Shown: one piece after another, positions 34,323 through 46,307 of the stretch
Layout: every line of letters starts with the position of its first letter
Position numbering within the stretch: the first letter of the stretch is position 1
DNA from: Allantophomopsis cytisporea
Taxonomy: Eukaryota > Ascomycota > Leotiomycetes > Phacidiales > Phacidiaceae
NCBI GenBank assembly: GCA_024752435.1
Contig: CP103021.1
Span: forward strand, 496,001 to 560,000
Reading direction: 5' to 3'
DNA: 64,000 nucleotides
Notes under the pieces: model-generated
What the model saw: only the letters and a program-made list of their open reading frames with translations
Database searches by the model: none
What the model was told of the DNA's origin: nothing
Position numbers and translations under genes: made by a program

Positions 34323-36073
34323 ATGCCTTCCGTGACAGAGAGCCTGCGTCGGCATGTCTTGGATTCGAGATCAGGGACTGGCGTCGTGAGAAGGCAGAGC
34401 CCCGATGGATCTCCAACAAGTGGACAATCCTCTCCGGGCGCTGTCACTTCCGATTCGAATAATGACTCGAAATCAAATAGTGGTGGTGGATTAAATACTA
34501 CTGCCCTCGTCGTGGTAAGTGGCTATCGCTTTCCCTCCCGTTTTGGCGCTGACCGATAGCTCTGGTATTTCATGATCGGGGATGTCGCTAACATTTGAGA
34601 TAGGGACTCTCAGTAACCGTGTCAGTTCTCGGCCTGACAGTATTGTTAATTATTATTATCCGAATGCTCCGTCGCAGACATCAAAACCCAAAATATGTTC
34701 CGACAAATTACCTGAAGAAGAAATGGGTGGATTGGAATCCAAATCGACACTCTCGAAGAGCTGGTGCTGGTCTCGAAGGAAATACCAGCTACGAATCAGT
34801 GCGAAATGGGCGACGATCGAATACCCCGCCGGCGAATTTCGACGCAGCAGCTGCCAATGCTGTGACCGAGGCAAATAATAACCTAGGTGGAAGCGGGGGC
34901 ATCGATAGAAATACCAGTGTCCGTTCTGTGATGACCCTCCCGGCTTACAACCCCAAGCCTCTAGAACACGAACAGGTTCTTGGCAGAGAAGGTGAACGTG
35001 GAGGTATTGACACAGTCATTGAATATCCCGAGACAGCCGAGGACCAAGAGCAACGACGGGAGGAGGAAATGGAATCGCTCTATCAAGTCCGACAGGCACG
35101 AAGACGCGAGGCTATGGAACGTGAGGAGCGAAGAAGGCTGAGACGCGAAGCAAGAGAACGCAACGATTGGGTAGCATTGGAAGAGCTCAGGAGACAGGCA
35201 AGAGAGCAGAACAGCAGCAATGTGGCACAGTCTGTGGAAATGCTGAGAGCAGAACACGAAAGGATTCGGGAACGGGAACGACAAGTCAGTTCTGTAGCAT
35301 ATGGTGATCTGGGTGTGGCCCGCCATGATGGAACCAGACTGAGGGCAAACTCTGAGGAAAGTGAACGAACAGGATTGCTTGGCGATGCTGCAAGTATAGC
35401 TGCGTCCTCGCATTATCACCAGCGTCATCAAAGTTCAACTTCTGTCTTGAGCACAGACAGCAATCTCGACGACTTTGGAAACCCATCCCCTGGATTTGCA
35501 CGCCCACGATCCGATTCTCGCCCTGAGAGTCCTTTACGCGTTATGACCAGTAGACCTGGAAGCTCTCACACAAACCCGGAAATGACGGAAATGGACATGG
35601 GAATGGAAGACATACCGATTCATTCACCTCCCGGCTACGAACACGTTGGCTTTGAGGACCCTCCAGTCTACACCTCGCCGGTCCGAACGCGCGCACCACA
35701 GTTCCCCAACATCGCAGAACAGAGCCCCGTGCAAATCAGACAACGAGCTGCCACTATCCTCGGCCCAGATGCTGGCACGCCTATCGACCGGCGCGTAGCA
35801 GCCGTGCTTGGATCCCCAGCAAGTCCACCACCTGAGCGAACCTTCCACCGCGTGGTGACCAGTCCACCTGCCATGACCGGACATGATAGAAGATCGAGCC
35901 GCGGTCATACGGGTCCGCCCTCCGCCAGCGATAACCAGAGACATAGTGGCCGTGGCGTAGGTGGTGTTCCCCAATTACCCAGCTTGCGTCTCGGGTCGCT
36001 GCCTTCCATCGTCGTTGATGCGGGTAGCCCAATCAATCCCCGCGGTCACTCTTCCACTCCTTCTTCCACTTGA
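34323..36073 (+). CDS. single-pass membrane protein with charged coiled coil
   Basis: Two exons (34323-34514, 34604-36073) encode 553 aa. A Ser/Gly-rich N-terminus (about 64 aa) without a signal peptide is followed by one transmembrane helix split by the intron (TALVV then GLSVTVSVLGLTVLLIIII) and a basic RMLRRRHQ stop-transfer. The long cytosolic-type tail contains an Arg/Glu coiled coil at about 205-290, and then a Ser/Pro-rich region with P-P-G-Y and P-P-V-Y motifs (HSPPGYEHVGFEDPPVYTSP). Such PPxY-like motifs bind the WW domains of Rsp5-type ubiquitin ligases or their adaptors; that role is inferred only. The overall type is an ascomycete-specific single-pass protein of unknown function. 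Confidence 0.82.
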
Positions 36074-38344
36074 TATACGCAAATTTTACTAGGCTCGCCG
36101 ATATACAGGATTTTAATGGAATTGAAATACATTTACACTGGAAAGGGATATATAGTATCTAAGAAGGATGGATGGGACATAAAGTACGAGGAGAACAGGG
36201 GAAGGTGGTTTTTTTTCTTTCATGATTATACCTTGTTTTGTAGCGTCTGTTACGGTCTGAATTAGCAGGGCGTTTGGTTGTGAATAAGGTTTGGTCGTCT
36301 TGTACAGCGTGTAACTTCCGGTTGTAATTACACGATCGATCTTTCTCAAATATATATCTTGATTCCTATTATCCTTCCTACATTTTTCAGACGACTTCGC
36401 GTTTCAGATTCGAATTTGTGATATGAGGTAGGGATTCCCTTTTTGGAATTGATCTGCTTCTCACCATGTCTCGGTACTTGTTCCGAAGTTACTAGCACAG
36501 CCCCCAACACCCATCCTGGCGCTTATCTTCCGCTGCCGCGATCATCTGGGGTTAAGAGGGGTATGTAAGGCTGTTGCTCACATCAGCACATGGCATCTTA
36601 CCTTATGATAACCTCCTACTTGTTTTAGGCTTCGCTGATAAGATGCACTTGATCTGTCACGCCTGACTCAACTGACGCTCGAGGGAATCGGAAGGCCGAG
36701 TAATGCCCTTCTAGTCGCGGCTCTAGGATTCTGCGAAGGAAGAGGCTAATACCTACCAGCAGGAAATCTGTCACCTGGATAAGCAACCTGACTAGTTGCT
36801 GAGTTATACAGGTCTAACTTCAATCCTCCACTAACCATCCATCGAATGCGAAATGTAATCTTAGTCTCCTGTCTTAAAGAAAAAGACCGTGATTCCACAC
36901 GAGACTTCTTTGGATTCCTGCTCACATATGCCACATGTCAGACAATGATCCAAAGAGAATGTCCTGCGAGTTTAGTGTGTGTTGAATACAGGAGATTATT
37001 CGAGGTGGTACGGAGTGTAGATCAACGACCATACAAGATTCTGGGCAATATTATGCTGGAGTGTGGTTGATATCTAAGCTACAACCCTGTTTTCGTTTTG
37101 GGCTTTCTGTTGTGCTTATGGGTACACCGTCCACATAAGCCAATCCGTCAGCCCTTGAAGGTTTATATAGAAGGTGAAAATGATGGGCGATCCAGTGATC
37201 CCTTGACCATGGACAAGCTGAGCAGCTCTCAATTCTGGAAGGCGATAGCAATGAGCGGGATTGGTTAATACATATACTAGTGTATGGAGCCGACAGTAAA
37301 TTCTACTTATTACCACGATCTTACTTTAGATATAGACACATAGAAATGCAAACGTAGAAACCATACAGCTTATGGGGAAGGAAGGATCATACAAGCATTA
37401 CTAGTTGTATACTTGACATGTCTCAAAACTTTGCTTTGACTCATTACCATCGAGCTGAAGTGATAGGTTGGTTATGCCGAAAGCCGATTCTCATCCTACG
37501 GAATACGTTATAAAAGTGAGATATATCAAATACCCTGAGTATATATGTACAGATGCTCGATCAAACTACGTCAGTCCCTAAATTTGAGACTTCTCTCCTT
37601 ATTGGAGAGCCAAGAGAAATTTTTGAACTTATGATCGCATTACTATGTCCCATTTAGATCCAGCTATCGAAAGGACAGCGTCTGAGATCCGTAGTAAATT
37701 TACACGAATATTATATAAGTCAATAGACTTCTCTCATCTAAGGTCTATAGAAGCGGCAGCGCCAGCTACAAATTCTCAGCAGGATGCCTCACCAGACTAA
37801 TGATCCGTTATATTAGGGAATGGAAGACTTACCATACTTTGTATCAGCTGAGATGGACACTGGACTTGTAGCGGTGCGAAGCAAGTCAACATAGTATAGA
37901 TTCTATGAGGAGTCATTCAATATAAGGCTGCGGAAAGCATAGGGCTTACGGTTTATGGTGTTGTAGCTTCCGGAGCTTACTTATTCATACGTAGTACAAA
38001 TCCAGATCCAGTTAAGGGCTGGAATGCGGACACATAAACTCTATCAGTCCCTGCCAAACCTCCATGTTAGGCTATTGGTCTAGGTTCCATCTGATGGTCC
38101 AGCAATTCTGGATGATGGGGTTTCACAAAGACTGCAACTGTGCGCATGCTGTGGTATGATCGGATAGCCTATGAAAGTGAATGTATACACATGTTGCATA
38201 TATGCAGCTAAGACTGACACAGATTTTAACTCTACGTTCTATTTCAACGTTCTTCACAGCAATACGCACGAGTCTTAATGGTAGCTAAGTATCATACACT
38301 TCCTTTATTGAAGAAGCCGTTATTTGTATAAGCCGTTCTTCATC
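36074..38344. other. long AT-rich gene-poor interval
   Basis: About 2.3 kb with no supported gene. From about 37,240 onward it is rich in TATA/ATAC words and stop codons in all frames. No transposase, LTR or tandem repeat could be recognised. It may contain decayed sequence, but I see no direct homology signal. Confidence 0.45.
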
Positions 38345-39213
38345 ATGACATCAAGCTTCGAATTAAGTATAGCAAAGCTGTCAGACCTTCCCGATATAGT
38401 CGAGGTCTTAACTACAGCATTCGCGAAAGATGCAGAGTGGGCTTTTGTAAGTAGAAGTTATTATAGGCTATTTCTAACGTTTATTGACTAAATCTGAAGC
38501 TCTATAGGAACGTAAAACCTGAAGATGTACATAGATATTGGGTAGAGACTTTTATAAAGAATCTCCATAACAAAGGTTTCATATACTTGGTGATGAAGGA
38601 TGTAACTACTAGGTACGTACATTCTATTAGGATCTATGAGCATCTCTTCCTTTCTTTAAGAACAAGTCTCCAAATAGCCTTTCCACCAAATACTGGAGTG
38701 TGTACCTCGTGAGATGATTTGACATGATACACAGCAGAATCGTAGCATGGGCGGGCCTCACTCTTCCACAAAAGATGAGCCCTGAGGAGATCGAGCTTGC
38801 AAAGAAAGAAATCTCACTTCCAGATGGGTTACCAGAAGAGCCATTCAACGCATTCATTGCATCGATCAATACAGCTTCAAAGTATGGCTTCGACCCTGAG
38901 AAGGATTTCCGTATGCGAAACTCCATCCACTCTCTATCGTCCCACTAATCAGGTCTCAGATCGAAGAATCACCATGGTCCATCCTGAATTTCAGAAGCTC
39001 GGGCTTGGAAGTCGCCTCACGAAGCATTGCAATGCTCTTGCTGATGAGGCGAAAGCACGGACATATGTAGTTGCCAGAAGTACTTCGAAGCCTATGTTTG
39101 AGAGGTTCAACTTTAAGGTCTTGGGGACGGAGGGCCAGGATTTGACTAAGTATGGAGGGAAGAAAGACGATGCGCTTCTTTGGATGATGATGAGGGAGCC
39201 TCAGATCGCTTGA
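38345..39213 (+). CDS. GNAT-family N-acetyltransferase
   Basis: Four exons (38345-38446, 38500-38612, 38738-38910, 38960-39213) encode about 213 aa. The N-terminus LSDLPDIVEVLTTAFAKDAEW is a typical GNAT beta1-alpha1. RIVAWAGLTLP is beta4, and ITMVHPEFQKLGLGSRL is the acetyl-CoA-binding motif A (Q-x-x-G-x-G type). YVVARSTSKPMFERFNFKVLG completes the fold. These small fungal GNATs acetylate metabolites or polyamines; the substrate is unknown. The third-intron acceptor is a NAGNAG (AGCAG), so one Ser codon is uncertain. The gene lies alone in an AT-rich region, and its beta4-to-motif-A stretch relies on a 49-bp intron. Confidence 0.82.
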
Positions 39214-40042
39214 CGGAGTTTTGTATTGCTTACATAGTATTCTGTTAGAGTCATGGCAAGTCATGATTGTTACGGATCTTTTGTCTGTGTGTTTCACGCG
39301 TAATCGTGAGGATATTGTAGATTCTATGTTCTCGCAAACCAAATCGGCATGGCTAAGCGCAAATTCGGACATACAGGAGAACTAATTAGTGAGAAGTTGT
39401 GTCTTTAGGAAGATCGTCACATACCTGGTTCTTACATAAATAAGAAACTGGGCACTCCTCAACTCATACTTGTTATCGTTGATGAAGGTAGGACAACGTG
39501 TGATTTTAACGTCCAAGAAATAGTGCTATTCCATGTGTCAAGCTGCAAACAGTCGTATTGTCACGGCATTTCACCAACGCTTGCTTCGCACATATATATG
39601 TAATCTTTTGACAGCCTGCATTACTTCCTATGGTGGCTGAGATTTCAAGTGATGAACCAACGTAGGTATACACTATTCCATCAAGTCAGCAGTCCTACAC
39701 TCAGTCTCACCACCACACTTTACACAATTTATAATCACAATCTGAGATTCACTTCATCACAAGCATAACGACAAAGAGTATGAATAAAATAAAGAGATCG
39801 CAAGCTTTTGATTGTTAATGTAATGCCATAGCAGGTAAGGAATGTTGTTTAAAAACAAAGCTCATAGACTCCCTTAGAACAGCGTCTTCGAACACCTCCT
39901 CATTCAATCTCCTCCAGCTCCTCCAAACACGAAAGCTACCTAGTGCAAAAAAGAAATGATCGCTGAAGATGTTCAGGTTTAACCTCAAGCTCATTGTCCT
40001 CCACCCCTGGGTAAGTCAGAAGCTCCCCTTCAACGTCCTCCA
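39214..40042. other. convergent intergenic region
   Basis: About 830 bp separate the GNAT gene (plus) and the SET gene (minus). A minus-strand 138-codon frame at 38956-39372 is the antisense of the last GNAT exon. No other coding content is seen. Confidence 0.5.
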
Positions 40043-41053
40043 TTACCAGCATCCTTCCTCTCTCCATTCAGCATTCCACTCCCAGTTCGAGCCTATCTCT
40101 AAGTTCCTCTTCAGTCTTGTCTCTGTCTTCTGGCTCCAGATCGGGCATTTGCCACAACCGCACACGAACCCATAGTAGTGCATTGTCAGATCTGGGCCGC
40201 AACCGTAATCGATCGTGATCTCTTCGCCTGCTTTGATGTCCTTAATGGCTGTAAAGACCAACTCTAATCTCTCCATGTCGTATCCGAAGGTGCAGCTTGG
40301 TTTGCAGCAGTGGTTAAATCTAGATGCTATGGGAAAGAGGCCAGAGACGGAGGGTTGATGTGGATTCGCCCGGAATCTGGATCTGTCAGTAATAATCAGG
40401 GAAAAGAGGAATTAAGGAAGAGATCTTACTTGTTGGTATCAAATATTGAAGCCACTCGATTGTCTGGGTGCAACTTATCGTAGCCATGGAGCGAGAGAAA
40501 ATACTCCTGATCGGCCTCAGACAATCGTCCAAATTCTGCCATCAGACCACAATTCGTTGCCAAGATCAAAGCTGGCTCCCAGAGGATCTTGGTGTCGTAC
40601 GGGATGTCTCTGTTGGCGAAAGCACCAAGTCCTCCTGTCTTCGATGGGCGGACTGTGAAGAAGGGTGAGAGAGGACCGATTGGGATCTTGGTATGAGCTT
40701 CGATGCCTTGCTGTGCTTCGGTCATAGGAGAGACCTCGTTCTCGACCAAGGACTGATCTTCGGCCTGTGGTCCGGGCATTGGCGTGGAGGCGGTGGTGAC
40801 ATTGGCGATCTCTACCTCGATAAACGTCGCTTCGGCCAAACATTTATCTTCATCGGTAGCCTTCGATGGTCAGTTTGGCTTAAATGAAGAATGGACGAAT
40901 ACTTACAAATGCGTCGACAAGGGATAGGCCGGCTATCCACTTGTCGAAATTGTCTGCCAAACCTTCCGGCGCTCCAGCCGCAGCTCGCCAGCTGCTGATG
41001 GCCTCACGAGGCATGCGCATTTGAGCTGCTTCTTGAAGTAAGCGTTTGATCAT
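40043..41053 (-). CDS. SET-domain protein
   Basis: Minus-strand exons 40907-41053, 40430-40860 and 40043-40376 encode about 303 aa. SET elements are in order: FTVRPSKTGGLGAFANRDI (N-SET beta strands), then FPIASRFNHCCKPSC (the Asn-His cofactor-pocket motif, usually NHSCxPN), then GEEITIDYG with the catalytic-type Tyr, and the post-SET cysteines CGCGKCP. This is the Smyd/Set5-like lysine methyltransferase layout; methylation is inferred. The segment between N-SET and NHCC carries the usual variable insert. The frame stays open upstream of ATG 41053 to an ATAG acceptor near 41134, reading KAVYARDLFLTFSRYIKEY, so another 5' exon is likely. The exon 3 acceptor has two possible AGs six bases apart. 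Confidence 0.78.
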
Positions 41054-41627
41054 GTATTCTTTGATGTAACGAGAGAAAGTTAAAAAGAGATCGCGTGCAT
41101 AAACCGCTTTTTGATTCTCAGAGGAAGATCGCAGCTATTTGAAGAGAACGAAAGACGTCGAAGAAGGATGTATTTGTGGAGGTGTGCATTTGCCAAAGCT
41201 ATTCAGGCGAAAGAGCTTCGATCGTAAGAGAAGGGAATCTCCAAAACAATCTCTTTGCTGTTGTTTCTTGAGGATCAAGAGCCGAAGCAACAACCTGAAT
41301 TTATAGAGCTTCTCTTGGAATGAAACGGATGGGATTGTGAGACATTGAGTATGCAATCGGTGATGGAAAGAAAATTGATGACGAGAAGAGCAACATGACG
41401 AGGACATGAACAATAACAGCAACTTTGGGGTCAACGCGTAAGTTTTCGATGAGGATAAAGTGCATGACAGCAAGACTTATCACGTACCTATTCAACCAAA
41501 TTGTCAGTAACTGAAGAGGAATAAAACGAAGACAACTAACCTAATCAGATTACAATTTTTTCCATGTCCACATGGTGACAGAGGAGAAGCAGTCGCTAAT
41601 TCTTTCTTGAACGGCGGAAAGAGAGGA

Positions 41628-41707
41628 AACCAGCCATGCATCTGGTTCCTTGCCATTTCGCTGTCTTTGCAACCTTAAAAAGGAAGGAACCAGCCATGCA
41701 TTTGGTT
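41628..41707. repeat. pair of 20-bp direct repeats exactly 60 bp apart
   Basis: AACCAGCCATGCATCTGGTT at 41628-41647 recurs at 41688-41707 with one change (C to T). Each copy is itself an imperfect palindrome (AACCAG...CTGGTT or TTGGTT around ATGCAT). The pair lies upstream of the SET gene. Confidence 0.75.
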
Positions 41708-42098
41708 GATGGCCATCTCAGCTTTTGAAGCCATAAAGCTCCAGCCACCATGAACCTTGGCGTGACCGCCGCATACTCTATACTATCACTCGATAGTATA
41801 GTAACTCAAGTCAGCAACAAGAAAATTCTTTTCCTTGTTTGCTGGCTGGTCACAGCCAAGATCAAGCTATAAAAGCAGATCTATAAGGAGCAACTCCTGC
41901 GTATGCATCGGTCGACTGCTACGGGAGCATAGGCAATGGTACCGGGCCGGGACCAGCCATACCTCTGTGGACACTTCCTTGTTCACTGGGCTGGCCCCGA
42001 CCAATATCAAAATCCTCTGTAGATTCCACGAAACCACTGCTGGAGTTGTTCCAGGCGACAGCACATGTTGTGCAGATGATGAGGATGGGGCTGGTAGT

Positions 42099-42149
42099 GC
42101 TGGGGCTGGGGCCGGAGCCGCTTGTTCTGGGATCTGCCCCAGCCCCAGC
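42099..42149. repeat. 14-bp perfect GC-rich inverted repeat
   Basis: GCTGGGGCTGGGGC at 42099-42112 and GCCCCAGCCCCAGC at 42136-42149 are exact reverse complements separated by 23 nt. They could form a stable stem in DNA or RNA. They lie in an unresolved region. Confidence 0.85.
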
Positions 42150-43135
42150 GTTCTCCTTCATCAGAGAATCGGACGAAGCCGTAAAAAAAGTAAGGAAAGC
42201 ATTTCGAGTGTACATCGGAGTACCTGTTGTGGCCATCGTGTGTCGATGACGAGCCACCATTCGATAACGAAGGAAGCGATTGAAGCTGGCAACTGCCAGT
42301 CGACAACACGACTCCGTCACGACAGCAACGTAAATTTGATAAACAAAAAGGTGAATGTTTTGGAGAAGGAATATTGACCTGCGAGAAAGATTTTCATACC
42401 TTGAGACTCAGAGGAGAGCATGATGAATGAATTGAAAGTGATGATGAGGACGTAATAGGTTTAGCGTAAAATATCGACCAGGTAATTGGGACTGTTGAGC
42501 CAATCGCCGTGAGAAAATGCCTCGGTTTCTGATGCTATTGACGCTAGTATGACTCGTGGAAAGAAATTGGTGCTTAGCGTACAAATATAGAGAGGTGTAA
42601 TGAGGTGTAAGTAAGATGTTGAAGTCTGTATCGATATCCGTGTTTGGATAGTGTAAGAATATATGTAATCGACGTCGGAAGTCGTAGAAGCAACTTGCAT
42701 CAGTCACTTCAAGCTATGCCAATCAATTTAGTGTTTGGCGATATGTCAATATGTATCTTGAAAAGAGGAGGTAATATACTGTGGAGACGAAGAGAAAGGA
42801 GGAAGCAAACACAGGTAAAGTGCTTGGGCGGGAACTTGCATTAGCTCTCCATCAGCAGTCATTCATGATCACAAAGTAGCCAGAGTGATAATCTCAGAAC
42901 GTATTTCACTGAAATCTCTCAGTAATCATGAAGAATAATGAAGGCACAAGTAGAGTTCAATCACGAGGTGTGAGCAGGACAAGATCAAGCGAGTTGATGT
43001 CAAAAGGAATGTATTAGAAGTTACTACGATTACGAATAGTTAAACAGAATGACGCTGAAGGAGTGGTCGAAAGAAAGCCGCTACATAACCAGATGCCATA
43101 TGCAAATTCCATCCGTTTCTTTGTTCCTTGCTCAA

Positions 43136-44197
43136 TTAGCAAGTGGTGATGTACAAGCCAATTGGGCTTGGATTGTAATCCTGGAAGTAGGTGAGAGAAG
43201 TGTCTCCACTAGCCTTCAACTCAAAGGAGACAGCAGTATTAGCAGGGCAGGCAAAGGTGGCAATGGTGTATGAGTTCCCTGGAGCAACAGTGGTGACGCC
43301 GTAGTCAGTCTTGACTGGTGGAGCGTTGTTGTAGGTCGTAGCGCTGGTAGCGACACCGGAGAGCAGAGAGAAATCGATACCGCCATTACCGGAGAAGGTG
43401 TAGGAGGAGGTCTGCAATTGGGATTTCTCTGGAAATAGGAATATGAGACTGCAGGTCTTGCCAGAGTCGGAAGAAGGAATATCGAAGTTGAAGATCGAAG
43501 AAGTTGTAGAGTCAACTATGTCATATTAGTATTGACAGTACATCTGAATATCACTTATAGAAGGAGGGTGTTAGCTTACCTTGTCCATTGTATGATGTAC
43601 CAGCAGCAGTGTCTGGTGATGTGGAAGAGATTGGGATAATCAAGTGTGGGAATTCGTAATTGCCATTCAAGTTGGCGGGACATGATGGAGGTGGAGGTGG
43701 TGCGCAAGAAGCCTTGCAGTTATCGGCGGTCAAGGTGATCTCGCCGCAGTTTGTTCCCTTCGGTTCAGTGTAGATGTTTGCTTCGCCATTGTCACCGGTC
43801 TGACATTCATAAAAGGTCGAATCTCCATTGTAGCTGACGACGCCATCACAGCCAATGCTAAAGCCAGACGTCGGTGTAGCACCAACATCACATTGGAACT
43901 GGGTAGTTGGTGCTATCATACATATCAGTATTGGATCGATGCTGAAAAGACTTGAGGGGGATTCTTACGGGTTAGGATGCAACCACGGCCATTGGCATCA
44001 GTGATGCTCGAACCTGAAATACAGTATTGTGCTGGAGGTAGTCCGCCACCTTGACGGTTCTGTCCATCAGAGAGTTGTCCAATGGTGCCAGTGACGGCAC
44101 CTGATGCCGACAATCCAAAGCAGCAAGAATCTGTTCGAGCTACGAGAGCATTTGTACCTGCAGCCAAGGCAATGGAAGCCCCAATGAAGCTTTTCAT
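43136..44197 (-). CDS. secreted But2-domain (PF09792-type) protein
   Basis: Minus-strand exons 43969-44197, 43580-43912 and 43136-43515 encode about 313 aa. The signal peptide MKSFIGASIALAAGTNALVA precedes a Cys-rich N-terminal half (DSCCFGLSASG, then CILTP, CDVGATP, CQTGDNGE, CKASC) and a short Pro-rich hinge. The C-terminal half has the But2 pattern: FNFDIPSSDSGKTCSLIFLF, then SYTFSGNGGIDFSLL, then the Y-F-Q-D-Y-N-P-S-P-I-G-L-Y end. In ascomycetes this domain occurs mostly in secreted or wall proteins of unknown activity. The name comes from a fission-yeast protein that binds the modifier Uba3. There is no GPI tail, so the protein is probably soluble in or loosely bound to the wall. ATG 44197 is preferred over the 28-codon upstream extension because it starts the signal peptide. 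Confidence 0.88.
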
Positions 44198-46307
44198 GAT
44201 TGATAGAGTATGATAGTGTATAAGATAAGGGCGATATCGAATATTGATCTTCTTGATATTTGCTGAAGGTTTACTGGACATAATTCCAAAGTAGGGACTT
44301 CGAAATATTTATATAATGGAACCTCGAGCCCGAACAAGCTACAGAGCGGAGAATATGGAGAATACGAGAAATTTCCTTACCTTCGAGCCTCAAATGAGCT
44401 ATCATCGTCATCACAAGTATCTATTCCGAATATCCATACCGCCAGCAGGTCACACGCACCTTGTTCTGCCTATAACAGGATGGTAATGAAGGTGAGTATT
44501 GTCAATGCCTCAAAGGCTATTGCAAGTAGACAAGCGCTTGAATAGATTCACACCATTTATGATTCATTTGTGTACCAAAGAGCCCTACCCCGCGTCTACT
44601 CACCTTGGAAAATAGAAGAAGTGACGATGTCTTGGCATAGCTTTCACTTCTCTGGCTGGGTCTTTGTTGAGCCGAGTCTACGTATCATATTACGGCGGAG
44701 ACTCATCGAATGAGATGAGTTTGTCGATGTCACGATATCTATTTTGGTATGAACGGGATCGTCACGCTAGAAGGAGAGTGGTTAAGGAACATGCTTTAAA
44801 GTAAGGTTACGGCATCTTTGCCAGCTATTAATGTAGAATGCTTTACATTATGCATCAGTAGATTATGCAGTAGCTGCCGGCTTACAGTTGAGCCTGGGCT
44901 GAGTTTGACTTGAAGCTGTCATTTGCAGCGAATCTACTATCTGCCTTAAATTGTGATTGGAAAGTATAAAGCACATGTTGGAAACAATCCCGTTGCACCG
45001 CCACTTATTTCTCATAATTCATATGGTCAGATTTTCGTGTAATCCTCAGTTTGCAAAAATTACTTTCAAAGGCTCCGTTGGGATTCTTGCATCGATGATG
45101 ATGTAGTGGAAAGCCAACAAGGGTTGTCAAAAGAGCATGATCTCATCCTTGCTAAATGCGGGGAATCCTTGGATGCAGATCATTTTGGCTGTGAGGAGAG
45201 ATCTCGTATTCATGGAGAAGATGACTGTATTACATAATCATTCATCTTTCAAGCATTCAAACAAAATAGCTCACATTCTACTTGGTGACTCTGTAAGCGG
45301 CGAAGTATGTTACGAGGACAATGAGCAAGTTGCGAGTAGTTTGATGACTGCGTGCAGCGGAGGCATTTATGGTTGCTCGAGGTAGAACAAAGGCCACATC
45401 CGAAGAACCGCGTGGAGTATCACGGACTTAATGAACATTACTAACTCCATGTCAGCCTTGTCATCTTCCGAGTAGATAAGATATTATACTCAAGCATTTG
45501 GTAAGTACATGTCAAATTTAAGTAACCTTTCTTGATTTCTAACGAGAGCAGAGATGACAAGATCTACATAATTCACCCAACTACTCAATAGAGTTGAGTA
45601 ATACCTCCGAGTAAGACGTCTGAGAATCAGAGTAATCGGAAGCTCAGGGATATGTAACTCAACTTTTCTACAGATGTAATGAAAATCGAGTAAGATTAGA
45701 TGACGTTTCCAAATAGAATACAAGTATGGTGGTACATAGATGTAGTTTTATGTGTAGTTCCACAGATCCGAAATCAGAAGAACCAAGTGAGGTAGAACAA
45801 CCATTTATTCCTCACTCTGCCTCGATGGTATCCAAGGGTATCCACCCTAACGGATAGTAGGTATGAAAGGGGATCCAACATGCGTCAATCGGAGGATAAA
45901 AATTAGTAGAGGCGCGAAGACCTACAAAAGAGCTTAGATTTGACTTTCGTTCGGCGTCAGGATGGGTTTAGCACGCCAATCTTGAAGACGACCTCCTCAT
46001 GATGTCCTTTAAAACTAAAAGTTTCAATCAGAAAGAAACTCTTTACTCTTGAAGCAGAATAAATTTTCAACATTCGGTGTCACTATAAAACATGGCTGTC
46101 AATGTATGTGGCGTTTCTTAATATGGCAAAGTTTTAGTTGGCATTTCCCCATAGAGGAAATCCGGGGAAGTGGCATTGCAACCTAAATATTGAGGCACAA
46201 ATACAAGAACGGCTAAGGTTAAGCACGAGTTGCATGGGGGTTGATGTCGCTGTTGCGAAATACTTCCGATATTCGGGAACATTTCTACAATTTCACCATC
46301 ACACAAA
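44198..46307. other. divergent intergenic region But2 / Lys12
   Basis: About 2.1 kb without a supported gene. It should hold the promoters of the But2 gene (minus) and Lys12 (plus). A short uORF (ATG 46092, nine sense codons, stop 46119-46121) lies in the Lys12 leader, and its internal AAT|GTATGT also looks like a splice donor. Confidence 0.45.

Larger units (their letters stand above)
41054..43135. other. unresolved region upstream of the SET gene
   Basis: No gene is confidently placed. A minus-strand frame at 41301-41495 translates to a hydrophobic peptide with two possible membrane segments but starts at TTG. Three overlapping open frames occupy 41835-42380 on both strands, none with domains. 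Two direct repeats (41628, 41688) and a 14-bp inverted repeat (42099, 42136) are present. A small multi-exon gene cannot be excluded. Confidence 0.35.

Noticed and set aside
41835..42377. Possible plus-strand Gly/Ala-rich ORF (180 codons) and competing minus-strand frames of 133 and 100 codons
   Set aside because: Frames on both strands are open because of the GC-rich inverted repeat. The plus-strand frame starts at TTG, and none shows a domain or splice support.
42361..42421. Minus-strand ATG 42421 with a GTATGA...CGCAG mini-intron
   Set aside because: The intron would be 21 bp, too short, and the joined frame stops after 27 residues.
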